A model generated the notes under the pieces. It was not told where the DNA came from and did not search any database. It was given only the letters and a program-made list of their open reading frames with translations. A DNA stretch of 64,000 bases from Motiliproteus sp036960175 (GTDB taxonomy: Bacteria; Pseudomonadota; Gammaproteobacteria; Pseudomonadales; Balneatricaceae), in NCBI GenBank assembly GCA_036960175.1, contig JBALWH010000019.1, positions 14,366-78,365 on the forward strand, read 5' to 3'. The position numbers and the translations under genes were made by a program. This document shows positions 16,040-24,000 of the stretch, piece after piece (positions within the stretch are counted from its first letter, which is position 1; each line of letters begins with the position of its first letter).

Positions 16040-17619
16040 GAATCTTAGACATGAACGATCAAGGGCGAACATGGCTCTACATTTCGTTAGTTGTTTTGAC
16101 TGTTTCGATTGCAACTATCTTTCCTCGACTAATGGTTATCGGCGGATTTCCATCTACAGATGAAGGTTTCTATGCCTACCAGGCACAGCTCATCCACTCA
16201 GTTTTAGCTGTGGGGCAGGGACTGCCTGATGAAGGCTCTATAGGACTCTACCCCATGCTGTTGTCGTGGCTATTTGAGCTGCCCGGTAACAGCCTGATCC
16301 TGTTTCGTCTGGCTGATCTGATCGTTGCTATTATTGCGTCCTGCATTTTTTTTCGTGTACTAGAGCGGGTGAGTGGCAGCCGCATCGGTGGGGCGCTGAT
16401 TGCATTGGTGTTTTTGTTCACAATGAACCAGCCAATTTTCATCCAGACTGGCTTTAAGAACAGTATATTTGCAGCTTGTATTCCTCTTTTTGTAGCTTTT
16501 CTTTTAGCACAAGGAGTGGCAGGTCAAAAAAATAAAAATTGGGCCGGTGTTGGAGCATTGGTTGCAATAAGTGTCCTCCTTAGAGAAACCTTCGTGCCTT
16601 TCTTATTCTTAGGTGCATTAGCCGCGGTAGTGAGTGCTGGTTGGCGAGCCTGCTTCCGGTTTGTTTTTGGTGCGGCACTGGCAGGGTTGGGTATTACGTT
16701 CTGTATCGTCGCTGCACGGGGCGGAGTTGTTGAACTTATCGACTCCTATGTTGAAATGGGGGCTATTTTTGCTTCATTCGAAGATCGGCGTATCCCGCAC
16801 TTTATCAAGTTTGGGGCGCTTTCAGCCGATGTTTCTAGGATTACATTGATTCTGGCGGGTCTGTCAATCATTGCGATTATCAGTAGTTACCTCTTACGTA
16901 ATCGAACCGTGACGTTAGGCCAGTTTTGTTTTTGGCTTGCTTGCGCCTTGCTACCTTTACTTGAACCCGCCTCAAAGTTCGGCTACCCCTACCACTTTTC
17001 TGTCTGTCTGCCCGGGCTGGCGGGGTTGTCTGCTTTAGGCTGGAGAAGTTTCGTCGCAGGTAATGCTAGACGCATAAAAAATGGAATTGCAACTATCGTT
17101 TTGCTCATCGGCTCGTATATGTTATTACCTCAATTTACTATCCTGATGGACTCATGGCCAAGCGCAAAAATTGCACTGCTAAATGCTAGCTCTCCATTAT
17201 GGCCGGCAGAGTCCGTATCTAAGTCTAATTTTCTCTTGGCTGCGGATGCTATTCGTCAAGCAGCCCCCCCCCATGCCACGTTGAGCATTAGTGGTTTTAT
17301 GTTTGCGCTTTACCCTCTTACTGGGTTGTTACCGCCATCGGGTAGTTTAAGTAACTTAAGCGCTACCGTTGCGGTTTTAGAATTTGATGCCGTTAGATTT
17401 GAGCAGGCTTTGAAAGCATGCCCGCCGGATGTATTGATGACGACAACTCGACCTATTCCAGGGTCAGAACTTATTAGGCAAGTAGTGGAAGATACCGGCT
17501 TCTACGAAAAAGTTGCGACTATCCCTGTCTCTCGAGACAAATCCTATGGCTGGGCCGGAGGGACTGTCTTTAAGATAATTAAGCCTTATCAAGGGGGTTG
17601 TGACAGAGGTGTTCTGTGA
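16036..17619 (+). CDS. ArnT/PMT-like GT-C glycosyltransferase
   Basis: 527 residues with about eleven to thirteen membrane helices and a soluble C-terminal stretch. The first periplasmic loop carries PSTDEGFYAYQAQ, the acidic motif used by GT-C enzymes (GT39/GT83, ArnT, Pmt) that take sugars from polyprenyl phosphate. It would transfer the sugar built by this operon to lipid A, core, O-antigen or a protein in the periplasm. Start: the ATG that overlaps the upstream stop, not the out-of-context upstream GTG. A run of nine C at 17264-17272 lies inside the coding sequence (Ala-Pro-Pro-His) and could be slippage-prone. It is the last gene of the coupled operon; IS3 debris begins about 90 bp later. 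Confidence 0.8.
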   Translation: MRILDMNDQGRTWLYISLVVLTVSIATIFPRLMVIGGFPSTDEGFYAYQAQLIHSVLAVGQGLPDEGSIGLYPMLLSWLFELPGNSLILFRLADLIVAIIASCIFFRVLERVSGSRIGGALIALVFLFTMNQPIFIQTGFKNSIFAACIPLFVAFLLAQGVAGQKNKNWAGVGALVAISVLLRETFVPFLFLGALAAVVSAGWRACFRFVFGAALAGLGITFCIVAARGGVVELIDSYVEMGAIFASFEDRRIPHFIKFGALSADVSRITLILAGLSIIAIISSYLLRNRTVTLGQFCFWLACALLPLLEPASKFGYPYHFSVCLPGLAGLSALGWRSFVAGNARRIKNGIATIVLLIGSYMLLPQFTILMDSWPSAKIALLNASSPLWPAESVSKSNFLLAADAIRQAAPPHATLSISGFMFALYPLTGLLPPSGSLSNLSATVAVLEFDAVRFEQALKACPPDVLMTTTRPIPGSELIRQVVEDTGFYEKVATIPVSRDKSYGWAGGTVFKIIKPYQGGCDRGVL

Positions 17620-17711
17620 ATTCATTAAACTGAGTCGCTGGAGTAATCCCTCCGAAAACTAGCGGTGCTCAAAGTAGGTTTTTCTCGTAATCTAAGTGCA
17701 GGAAATTCTGC

Positions 17712-17894
17712 ATGAAAAAGCAACGTTATTCTGACAGCCAGACTCTGGCAATCCTTTGGCAATACGATCAGCTGCTGGTTGGTGCCTAGAAAATTTGTGG
17801 CGATTCAGACTATGGAGCACGATGGCTTTGGTTTTACAATCATAAGCGGCCGCATAAAGCTAACGGCGGCAGGCCCTCACTAATGGCGGATTAA
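17712..17894 (+). pseudogene. IS3-family transposase relic (start of OrfA joined to end of OrfB)
   Basis: The stretch begins with an OrfA-like N terminus, MKKQRYSDSQTLAIL, which hits a TAG after 25 codons. About 20-30 bases later another frame reads ARWLWFYNHKRPHKANGG and ends PSLMAD before TAA at 17892; the W-YN-RPH pattern is the usual C terminus of IS3-family OrfB (DDE transposase). The middle of the element, about 1 kb, is gone. This is an internal deletion derivative that cannot move by itself. It lies between the GT-C gene and a truncated manC copy, so it may have mediated the rearrangement here. Ends and target duplications were not identified. Confidence 0.7.
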
Positions 17895-17933
17895 CCTCTA
17901 CTTTTGGTGCTCGGTAAAAAAGGGCGGATTACC

Positions 17934-18246
17934 CAGCTACAAATCGATCGATAATGGTGAGCGTTTTCAGGTGAAACACATCCGCGTGACGCCGGGTGAG
18001 CAACTATCGCTGCAAAAGCACCACCACCGCTCCGAGCATTGGATCGTCGTTAAGGGTACCGCGCGTGTGACCTGTGGCGATAAGACCTTCTTGATCAGTG
18101 AGAATCAGTCCACCTATATCCCCATGTGAGAGGTCCACCGACTAGAAAACCCCGGCAAGATTCCGTTGGATCTGATCGAAGTCCAGACCGGTGGTTACCT
18201 GGGTGAGGATGATATCGTGCGCTTAGAGGATGTGTTCGGGCGTTAG
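17934..18246 (+). pseudogene. Truncated manC copy (C-terminal mannose-6-P isomerase/cupin part only)
   Basis: About 310 bp that are closely similar to the end of the intact manC (21,138-21,453). The cupin segment is readable: VKHIRVTPGEQLSLQKHHH, then SEHWIV, and the stop is in the same place. A TGA at 18126 replaces the Gly codon of the PMGETHR segment. No guanylyltransferase domain precedes it; instead IS3 debris abuts its 5' edge. The copies differ at many third positions (for example acgccg versus aggccg), so this looks like an old paralogue or a piece of a different manC allele rather than a fresh duplication. Confidence 0.85.
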
Positions 18247-18282
18247 TGGGTGCTCATTATGCCCGTTTGTTTTCCTCAATCT

Positions 18283-18480
18283 TCATGATGAAACTTCGGT
18301 CGGGTTTAGTCGTTGCTGAAGGGCGTCAAAGAGCAAGGCCAGTCGTGCAAGTTGGATAATGGCTTGTGGTTTGTAAATGCGCTTATTTGGTGACACAAGT
18401 CTTAGTTCTCTGCGGATACCCGTCACTAACTCTGCCAAGGCTGTGCAAGAACCCTCATGCTCGATCCATCGCCCCTAGTC
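18283..18480 (-). pseudogene. Unidentified coding remnant on the minus strand
   Basis: Reading the minus strand, about 60 codons give a protein-like sequence that ends RIYKPQAIIQLARLALLFDA followed by LQQRLNPTEVSS and TGA at 18285-18283. Upstream in the same frame is WIEHEGSCTALAELVTGIRR. There is no start codon, and a TAG precedes it. I do not recognise the family; a transposase C terminus is possible given the IS debris nearby. The stretch between the truncated manC and wcaJ holds nothing else I can name. Confidence 0.35.
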
Positions 18481-18549
18481 GGTGCTATACGGGCCACGAA
18501 AAATGCGGGATAATGGCGACGAATTTAACGCTGACATGGATCCGTTTTT

Positions 18550-19959
18550 GTGAAGTACTCTGGTTTTCTTAAAGAACACTCTCAAGTTTTAATGTGGTCT
18601 CTGCGCGTGTCAGACTGGTTGGTTTTAACTCTGACCTGCTGGTGCGCAATGGCCATTGCTATCGATACTTGGACTTTTCACTCTATATATACAATAGCTG
18701 TGGTAGTCGCCTCTTTCGCTTCATTTTCTATTTATCCTTTTTTCTCCGTCTATCGTGCTTGGCGCGGTGCGACGAAGATGGAAGAGCTCCGAACCCTTTT
18801 TTTCGGGTGGACGGCACTGTTTTCTATGTTGGCCTTGCTGGCGGTGCTGACTAAAACCTCTGAAGATTATTCTCGTGTCTGGTTTGGAACTTGGTACTTG
18901 CTGGGCCTAAGCGGATTAGTTTTTTCTCGTTTTATTTTACGCAGTCTTCTTAATTTTATTCGAGAGAATGGCCTGAATACTCGTCGCATTGTTATTGTTG
19001 GTACATCTGACCTGGGGCAGCGAGTGGCAACGGCGATTAAAAGAGAAAATTGGATCGGTTTGCAGCTCGAGGGTTTTTTCGAACGGGCTGAAGGTGAATA
19101 TATAGCCGCTTTTCTCAGTGACATTCCGGTGTTGGGTAAACTTGATGGCTGTGCCAATTATGTTCGTAATCATCAGGTTGATCAGGTTTGGATCTGCCTG
19201 CCTTTAGCGCAAGAAGCGGAGATGAGAGAGTTATTTGAATCGTTAGATGACGTAGCCGTCGAGCTACGTTTTGTGCCGGATATTTTTGGGTTCCAATTGT
19301 TAAATCACTCTATCTCAGAAGTGGCTGGTCTTCCCGTAATTAATTTGTCGGCATCTTCAATGGATGGTATTCATCGGGTAGTGAAGGCCATCGAGGATCG
19401 GGTGCTTGCGGTCATCATTCTTTTCTTAATCAGCCCCTTATTGGTTGCAATAACCTTAGCTATAAAGTTGTCTTCGAAAGGCCCCGCTGTTTTCAAACAA
19501 CGGCGCTACGGTATAAATGGCGACGAAATAAAGGTGTATAAATTTCGATCTATGACAGTGTTGGATAATGGCTCTGAGGTTCAGCAGGCTCAAAAAGGGG
19601 ACGTTCGAATCACACCGTTAGGCAGTTTTTTACGACGCACCTCGCTGGATGAGCTTCCTCAGTTTTTTAATGTGCTTCAGGGACGAATGTCTATTGTAGG
19701 CCCGCGTCCCCATGCTGTGGCTCATAATGAGCAGTATAAAGGATTGATTGGAGGCTATATGAAACGTCATCTTGTGAAGCCGGGCATTACGGGATGGGCA
19801 CAGATAAATGGCTGGAGAGGAGAGACTGATACGCTTAATAAGATGGAAAAACGCGTTGAGTACGATCTTTACTATATTGAGAACTGGTCATTATGGTTTG
19901 ATCTGAAGATTGTTTTTTTGACGCTGTTTAAAGGTTTTGTGCATAAAAATGCATACTAG
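18550..19959 (+). CDS. wcaJ: Undecaprenyl-phosphate hexose (glucose)-1-phosphate transferase, WcaJ-like
   Basis: 469 residues starting at GTG. Four or five N-terminal membrane helices (about 15-115), a CoA-binding/Rossmann-like middle domain (RRIVIVGTSDLGQRV near 140), one more helix near 290, and a C-terminal sugar-phosphate transferase domain: VFKQRRYGINGDEI, YKFRSM, GSFLRRTSLDELPQFFNVL, MSIVGPRPHAV, KPGITGWAQINGWRGET. This is the large polyisoprenyl-phosphate hexose-1-P transferase type (WcaJ), which starts repeat-unit synthesis on undecaprenyl phosphate. It lies upstream of manC in the same direction. A second, small-type initiating enzyme sits at 36.8 kb, so two different first sugars are possible in this strain. 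Confidence 0.88.
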   Translation: MKYSGFLKEHSQVLMWSLRVSDWLVLTLTCWCAMAIAIDTWTFHSIYTIAVVVASFASFSIYPFFSVYRAWRGATKMEELRTLFFGWTALFSMLALLAVLTKTSEDYSRVWFGTWYLLGLSGLVFSRFILRSLLNFIRENGLNTRRIVIVGTSDLGQRVATAIKRENWIGLQLEGFFERAEGEYIAAFLSDIPVLGKLDGCANYVRNHQVDQVWICLPLAQEAEMRELFESLDDVAVELRFVPDIFGFQLLNHSISEVAGLPVINLSASSMDGIHRVVKAIEDRVLAVIILFLISPLLVAITLAIKLSSKGPAVFKQRRYGINGDEIKVYKFRSMTVLDNGSEVQQAQKGDVRITPLGSFLRRTSLDELPQFFNVLQGRMSIVGPRPHAVAHNEQYKGLIGGYMKRHLVKPGITGWAQINGWRGETDTLNKMEKRVEYDLYYIENWSLWFDLKIVFLTLFKGFVHKNAY

Positions 19960-20019
19960 CTATCATATGCTTAGTTCCGCTCGTTTTTTGATTTAATAGA
20001 AAGGAATGTAGTTGTAAAT

Positions 20020-21453
20020 ATGGATGAATTAACCCTGTTGCCTGTAATTATGTCAGGTGGATCTGGCACGCGGCTGTGGCCTGCATCTCGTAGCCATTGT
20101 CCAAAGCAGTTTCTGCCGTTGGTTAACGGTACCTCAATGATTCAGGATACCCTTCAGCGGCTGGAAGGGATCGAAAATCTGGAAGCTCCGCTGCTGATTT
20201 GTAACGAGTCGCACCGTTTTTTGGTGGCGGAGCAGTTGCGTGAAATCGGACAGCCTCATAATGGTATTTTATTGGAACCGATCGGGCGAAATACAGCACC
20301 GGCGGTTGCTTTGGCGGCCTTGCATGCCATTCGTGACGGCCATGATCCGTTGTTGTTGGTGCTTGCTGCTGATCATGTGATTCAGGACCGTGCCTCGTTC
20401 CATGCGGCAGTAGCTGCGGCGGCTGATGCCGCGGCTACTGGTGCCTTGGTTACCTTCGGTATTGTACCTAGCCAGGCGGAGACGGGCTATGGCTATATCC
20501 GTGCCGCAAAGGCCAGCGGCCTGAATGGTACGGCCCAATGCAGCCTCTCAGTTGAAGCTTTTGTCGAAAAGCCCGATCTTGCGATGGCGCAAACCTATGT
20601 GGATTCCGGCGATTACTATTGGAACAGTGGAATGTTCTTGTTCCGTGCGTCGCGCTATATCGAGGAGCTAGAGCGTTTTCAGCCCGAAATTGTCGCAGCC
20701 TGTAATTTGGCGCTTCAGTCTGAACATTCCGATCTCGACTTTATCCGTTTGGATAAAGTCGCCTTTAAGGCTTGCCCTGAGAATTCCATCGACTATGCAG
20801 TGATGGAAAAAACCGAGCGAGCCGTAATGGTGCCACTGGATGCTGGCTGGAGCGATGTTGGTTCTTGGTCAGCTCTATGGGACATCGGCGATAAAGATGA
20901 AGCAGGTAATGTCATCAAAGGCGATGTAATGGTCTCTGACGTACGAAACTCTTATCTCAGTAGTTCCGGCCGCTTGATTGGTGCCGTGGGGGTTGAAAAC
21001 TTGATCGTTGTCGAAACCGCCGATGCCATTCTGGTGGCGGGCAGGGACCGGGTGCAGGATGTCAAAGCGATAGTGAACCAGCTCAAGACCGATGATCGCC
21101 CGGAAGCTATCGATCAGTCTACGGTGTTCCGTCCCTGGGGCAGCTATGAATCGATCGATAATGGAGAGCGTTTTCAGGTGAAGCACATCTGCGTGAGGCC
21201 GGGTGAGCAGCTGTCGCTGCAGAAACACCACCACCGCTCCGAACATTGGATTGTAGTCAGTGGAACCGCCAGTGTTACTTGTGGTGATACTACTTTCTTG
21301 GTCAGTGAAAATCAGTCAACCTATATCCCTATGGGAGAGACCCACCGCTTGGGAAATCCGGGTAAAATTCCTTTGGATCTAATCGAAGTCCAGACCGGTG
21401 GTTATCTGGGAGAGGATGATATCGAGCGGTTAGAGGATGTTTACGGGCGTTAG
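20020..21453 (+). CDS. manC: Mannose-1-P guanylyltransferase / mannose-6-P isomerase (type II)
   Basis: 477 residues, the usual length for AlgA/ManC. N-terminal pyrophosphorylase: PVIMSGGSGTRLWPASR, then PKQFLPL, and EKP/NSGMF at 185-205. C-terminal isomerase cupin after about residue 350: PWGSYESI, PGEQLSLQKHHHRSEHWIVV, PMGETHRLGNPG. It interconverts fructose-6-P and mannose-6-P and makes GDP-mannose, the substrate of gmd. A manB/algC phosphomannomutase is not in the window and must be encoded elsewhere. It is preceded by AAGGA before the ATG. The region after it is IS debris, so it is the end of its transcription unit. Confidence 0.95.
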   Translation: MDELTLLPVIMSGGSGTRLWPASRSHCPKQFLPLVNGTSMIQDTLQRLEGIENLEAPLLICNESHRFLVAEQLREIGQPHNGILLEPIGRNTAPAVALAALHAIRDGHDPLLLVLAADHVIQDRASFHAAVAAAADAAATGALVTFGIVPSQAETGYGYIRAAKASGLNGTAQCSLSVEAFVEKPDLAMAQTYVDSGDYYWNSGMFLFRASRYIEELERFQPEIVAACNLALQSEHSDLDFIRLDKVAFKACPENSIDYAVMEKTERAVMVPLDAGWSDVGSWSALWDIGDKDEAGNVIKGDVMVSDVRNSYLSSSGRLIGAVGVENLIVVETADAILVAGRDRVQDVKAIVNQLKTDDRPEAIDQSTVFRPWGSYESIDNGERFQVKHICVRPGEQLSLQKHHHRSEHWIVVSGTASVTCGDTTFLVSENQSTYIPMGETHRLGNPGKIPLDLIEVQTGGYLGEDDIERLEDVYGR

Positions 21454-21812
21454 CGTGCATTCTGGAGTAAGCTTCTGTGCTGAATGGGGAGGGTCGACGA
21501 CCGCTACCTTCTTTGGAATAGAAGGGCTCAATGATTGCTTTTAGTTGTGCTTGGGGATTGAACGGTTTGTCTCCTTGAGAAGGAACTCTCGACGAGTTGG
21601 TTTGTGCCTGATGCTATAAACAGAGCCTATCCTAACTCAACCTTGTTTGATGGCAGGGAGAGGTTCTGCGCTGTGATAGGATTTATTCAAGCCTTCTCTT
21701 AAGTAAGGTGATAGTGCACCCAGCTATTCATGTTGTTAGTGGCTAGTGTCGATGCTGGTTGTTTCATTGAGATTCTAGTGTGCATCTGGTTTTACCCCGT
21801 TTCCACGGATAA
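21454..21812 (+). other. Intergenic region after manC, no gene recognised
   Basis: About 360 bp with no frame that looks coded. A short repeat is visible: CCTATCC at about 21628 and, inverted, GATAGGATT at about 21677, possibly an old insertion-sequence end. The last 50 bp lead into the IS3-family remnant and may contain its terminal repeat, but I cannot define the ends. Confidence 0.4.
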
Positions 21813-22788
21813 TCAGTTAATAGCAGTCTGAGTTAACTTACGCTTCTTCCTCCCGTTATAGAATCGTTCAATGTAATCAAATACATCTACCCTGGCTTCT
21901 GCTCGGGTTTTGTAATTCCTCCTGTTCACTCTTTCTCTTTTTAAGAGGCCGAAGAAGCTTTCTGCTGCTGCGTTATCATAACAACTGCCTACAGCACTTA
22001 TGCTAGAGATAACATTGTGATCAGACAAGAAGCGCTGATATTCATAGCTTGTAAGCTGAGACCCTCGATCTGAATGCAAAATCACGGAATCCGCATGATC
22101 TTTCTGCCATAACGCCATTAATACGGCTTGTATCACCAACTGTTTTTCCATGGTTTGGCTCATTGACCAGCCAACAACAATACCTCTGAACAGATCGACG
22201 ATAACGGCTAGGTACAAACCAGCCTTCCCGAGTTGGTATATAGGTAATATCCGTTACCCATTTTACGTTAGGCTGAGCGGCTTTAAAGTCACGTTCAAGA
22301 TGATTTAAGACTGAATCAGGGCGTTGCCCTGATTGTTTTTTACGTCAACGCTTTATCGCAGGGATCCCCGTTAGGTTATTAGCTTTCATGAGCCGTGCTA
22401 CGCGATTCAGACTGCAAGCTTCGCCATCGTATTGAAGCTCTTCCCCGATGCGTGGGCTGCCGTATACGCCGTCACTCGCCTGGTCGATGGTTTCCCCCCG
22501 CAGTAGATACGGATAAACGGGATGTTTGCGATGACGTTTGCTAGTGTTGGGGCGCCGGTATAGCGCCTCGATACCCATCCGTTTCATCAACGTAGACACG
22601 TGCTTGCGCCCGACTCTGATCCCCTCACGGTTCAGCATGTCTCGAAGCATGCGGCTGCCGGCAAAGGGGTGCTCCAGGTGCAGCTTGTCGATCCGCCGCA
22701 TCAGTCGCAGATCCGCTTCGTTGACTGGACGAGGTAAGTAATACACGCTGCCACGGCTGATCCCTAGCACTTTGGCCTGCCGGCTCAA
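21813..22788 (-). pseudogene. IS3-family OrfB transposase, mosaic of two elements and broken
   Basis: Reading 5' to 3' on the minus strand, the first part (MSRQAKVLGISRGSVYY, then HPFAGSRMLRDMLNREGI, and HRKHPVYPYLLRG) is an IS3 OrfB N terminus. Around 22,490 it switches to text that normally lies earlier in a different IS3 subgroup: GVYGSPRIGEELQYDGEACS and RVARLMKANNLTG. After AIKR a TGA stands where Trp is expected; WVTDITYIPTREGW follows, then a frameshift near 22,225, then VIVDLFRGIVVGWSMS and the DDE part (LHSDRGSQLTSYEYQ, SCYDNAAAESFFGLLK). So two elements were joined and the product then decayed. It is not functional. Confidence 0.8.
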
Positions 22789-22811
22789 CGGCAGACGATG
22801 AGAACGGTTAA

Positions 22812-23109
22812 TCAGCGTTTTGCGTTCAGCAACCCCGCCTTGGTGAGCGCGCCTTCTAAAAAATCGTTTTCCAATGTCAGTTCGCCGACCTTGGCGTGCA
22901 AGGTTTTGATATCAACTTGCGGCTCTGTGTGCTTATTTCCGCCGAACACATCACCGGCGCGCGATAGCAGCGGGTTCTTCCAATCAGTGATCTGGTTGGG
23001 GGGGGGGGGCATCAAAGTGCTGCGCTAGCGTCTTATCGCCCTGGACGGCGGCAAGGGCCATTTTGGCTTTGAACTCGGGTGAGCGGTTACGTCGTGGCCT
23101 TTTGCTCAT
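22812..23109 (-). pseudogene. IS3-family OrfA, frameshifted in a G12 run
   Basis: The minus-strand ATG at 23109 starts SKRPRRNRSPEFKAKMALAA, a typical OrfA N terminus, continuing GDKTLAQHFDA. A run of twelve G (plus strand 22,998-23,009) then breaks the frame; afterwards NQITDWKNPLLSRAGDVFGG and the leucine-rich ELTLENDFLEGAL end of OrfA are readable to a stop. OrfA normally supplies the HTH and leucine zipper and frameshifts into OrfB. The expanded homopolymer where related proteins read about HPNQI is a likely slippage lesion. It belongs with the first part of the adjacent OrfB remnant. Confidence 0.75.
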
Positions 23110-23189
23110 CGCTCTTGAGCGCTTTCAGTGCTTATAGGGAGCAGTTTATCCACTTATCGGGCCAGGGCCACCTCACTATGTCACTATAG

Positions 23190-23355
23190 CTTGTTCTAGT
23201 TGATCCTAGATATTTCTGCCCTACAGAAGTGGAAACTTTATTGGGTGATCCTTCACATGCTAAGCTGTGTTTTGGTTGTGAGCTAAAAACATCATTATAC
23301 GGTCTGGGCCAGGAAAAATTCGTGATAGTAGTTTTGAAACATGCATAGCTCATTA
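23190..23355 (+). pseudogene. Remnant of a second gmd (C-terminal tail)
   Basis: The plus-strand frame reads LVDPRYFCPTEVETLLGDPS followed by HAKLCFGCELKTSLYGLGQE, which lines up with the tail of the intact Gmd (DPRYFRPAEVETLLGDPSYA, KQRLGWEPETTLHEMVQE). A small shift then gives RDSSFETCIAH and TAG, matching the final RDSGF segment. Everything upstream of the tail is missing and replaced by the IS3 remnant. This shows that a gmd gene, probably next to manC, was once here. An intrinsic terminator overlaps its end. Confidence 0.8.
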
Positions 23356-23378
23356 GACATAAGCTATGCATTTTTTTA
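23341..23378 (+). terminator. Strong intrinsic terminator after the gmd remnant
   Basis: A perfect 10-bp stem (ATGCATAGCT at 23341-23350, AGCTATGCAT at 23362-23371) with an 11-base loop is followed by a run of T. It overlaps the last codons of the gmd remnant, so it probably ended the transcription unit to which that gene belonged. The remaining DNA to about 23,925 is AT-rich and shows no gene. Confidence 0.8.
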
Positions 23379-23379
23379 C

Positions 23380-23925
23380 CGCTTGTGGTTGGGGGTGTGG
23401 CTGAAAAAAGCCTCCAACTCTTGGTTGAATAGCATCGGTTTTCGTTGTCCCATAAATTCGCTCTTCTTAATTGATAGATGAATGGTTGGAGTGACTTAGA
23501 GATATGGAAAAACGTACTAGAAAGTATTGTGATAATGCTTTTAAGTAACAGCTTCGTATTTAATATATATGACATTGTTTGTGCTGGAAGTTATTTTGAA
23601 TAATGCTATGATTCTTTTTTAACTGGATATATCCAAGTTGTATGCTTATCATAAGCTGAAAATATCTTTTTTTAAACTATCTTGTTTTTTGGAGGCTTTC
23701 CGTCTAGATGTTTGGCGTGACTTTTTCTTATGCTCGATAATTTCAAATAAAATTGTATGAGAGTATTTATTTATCAGTAATATGAGGTTTCCGCACATAT
23801 TATTATGGCTTTTATTCGAAGATTATTTTAAGTTTATGTAGAATGATATTGAAGAATCTGTGTGTAAAAAAATAAGAATTTGTTCTTCTGAAAAAGAAGA
23901 GATATAGTAACTTATTTGTGTTTAA
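23380..23925 (+). other. AT-rich gene-free region upstream of the second wzx
   Basis: About 545 bp between the terminator and the open frame of the second flippase. No reading frame with protein-like sequence is seen on either strand, and no insertion-sequence text is recognised. It should hold the promoter and leader of the wzx gene, but no clear -35/-10 pair stands out in so AT-rich a stretch. I looked for an ops/JUMPstart-type element by eye and did not see one. Confidence 0.4.
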
Positions 23926-24000
23926 TTTTTTGTATCTAGGTTTTTTAATGGTAATGGTGATGTTATAAATATTAGGCCTGTATATTTAAATAGCTTTTGG

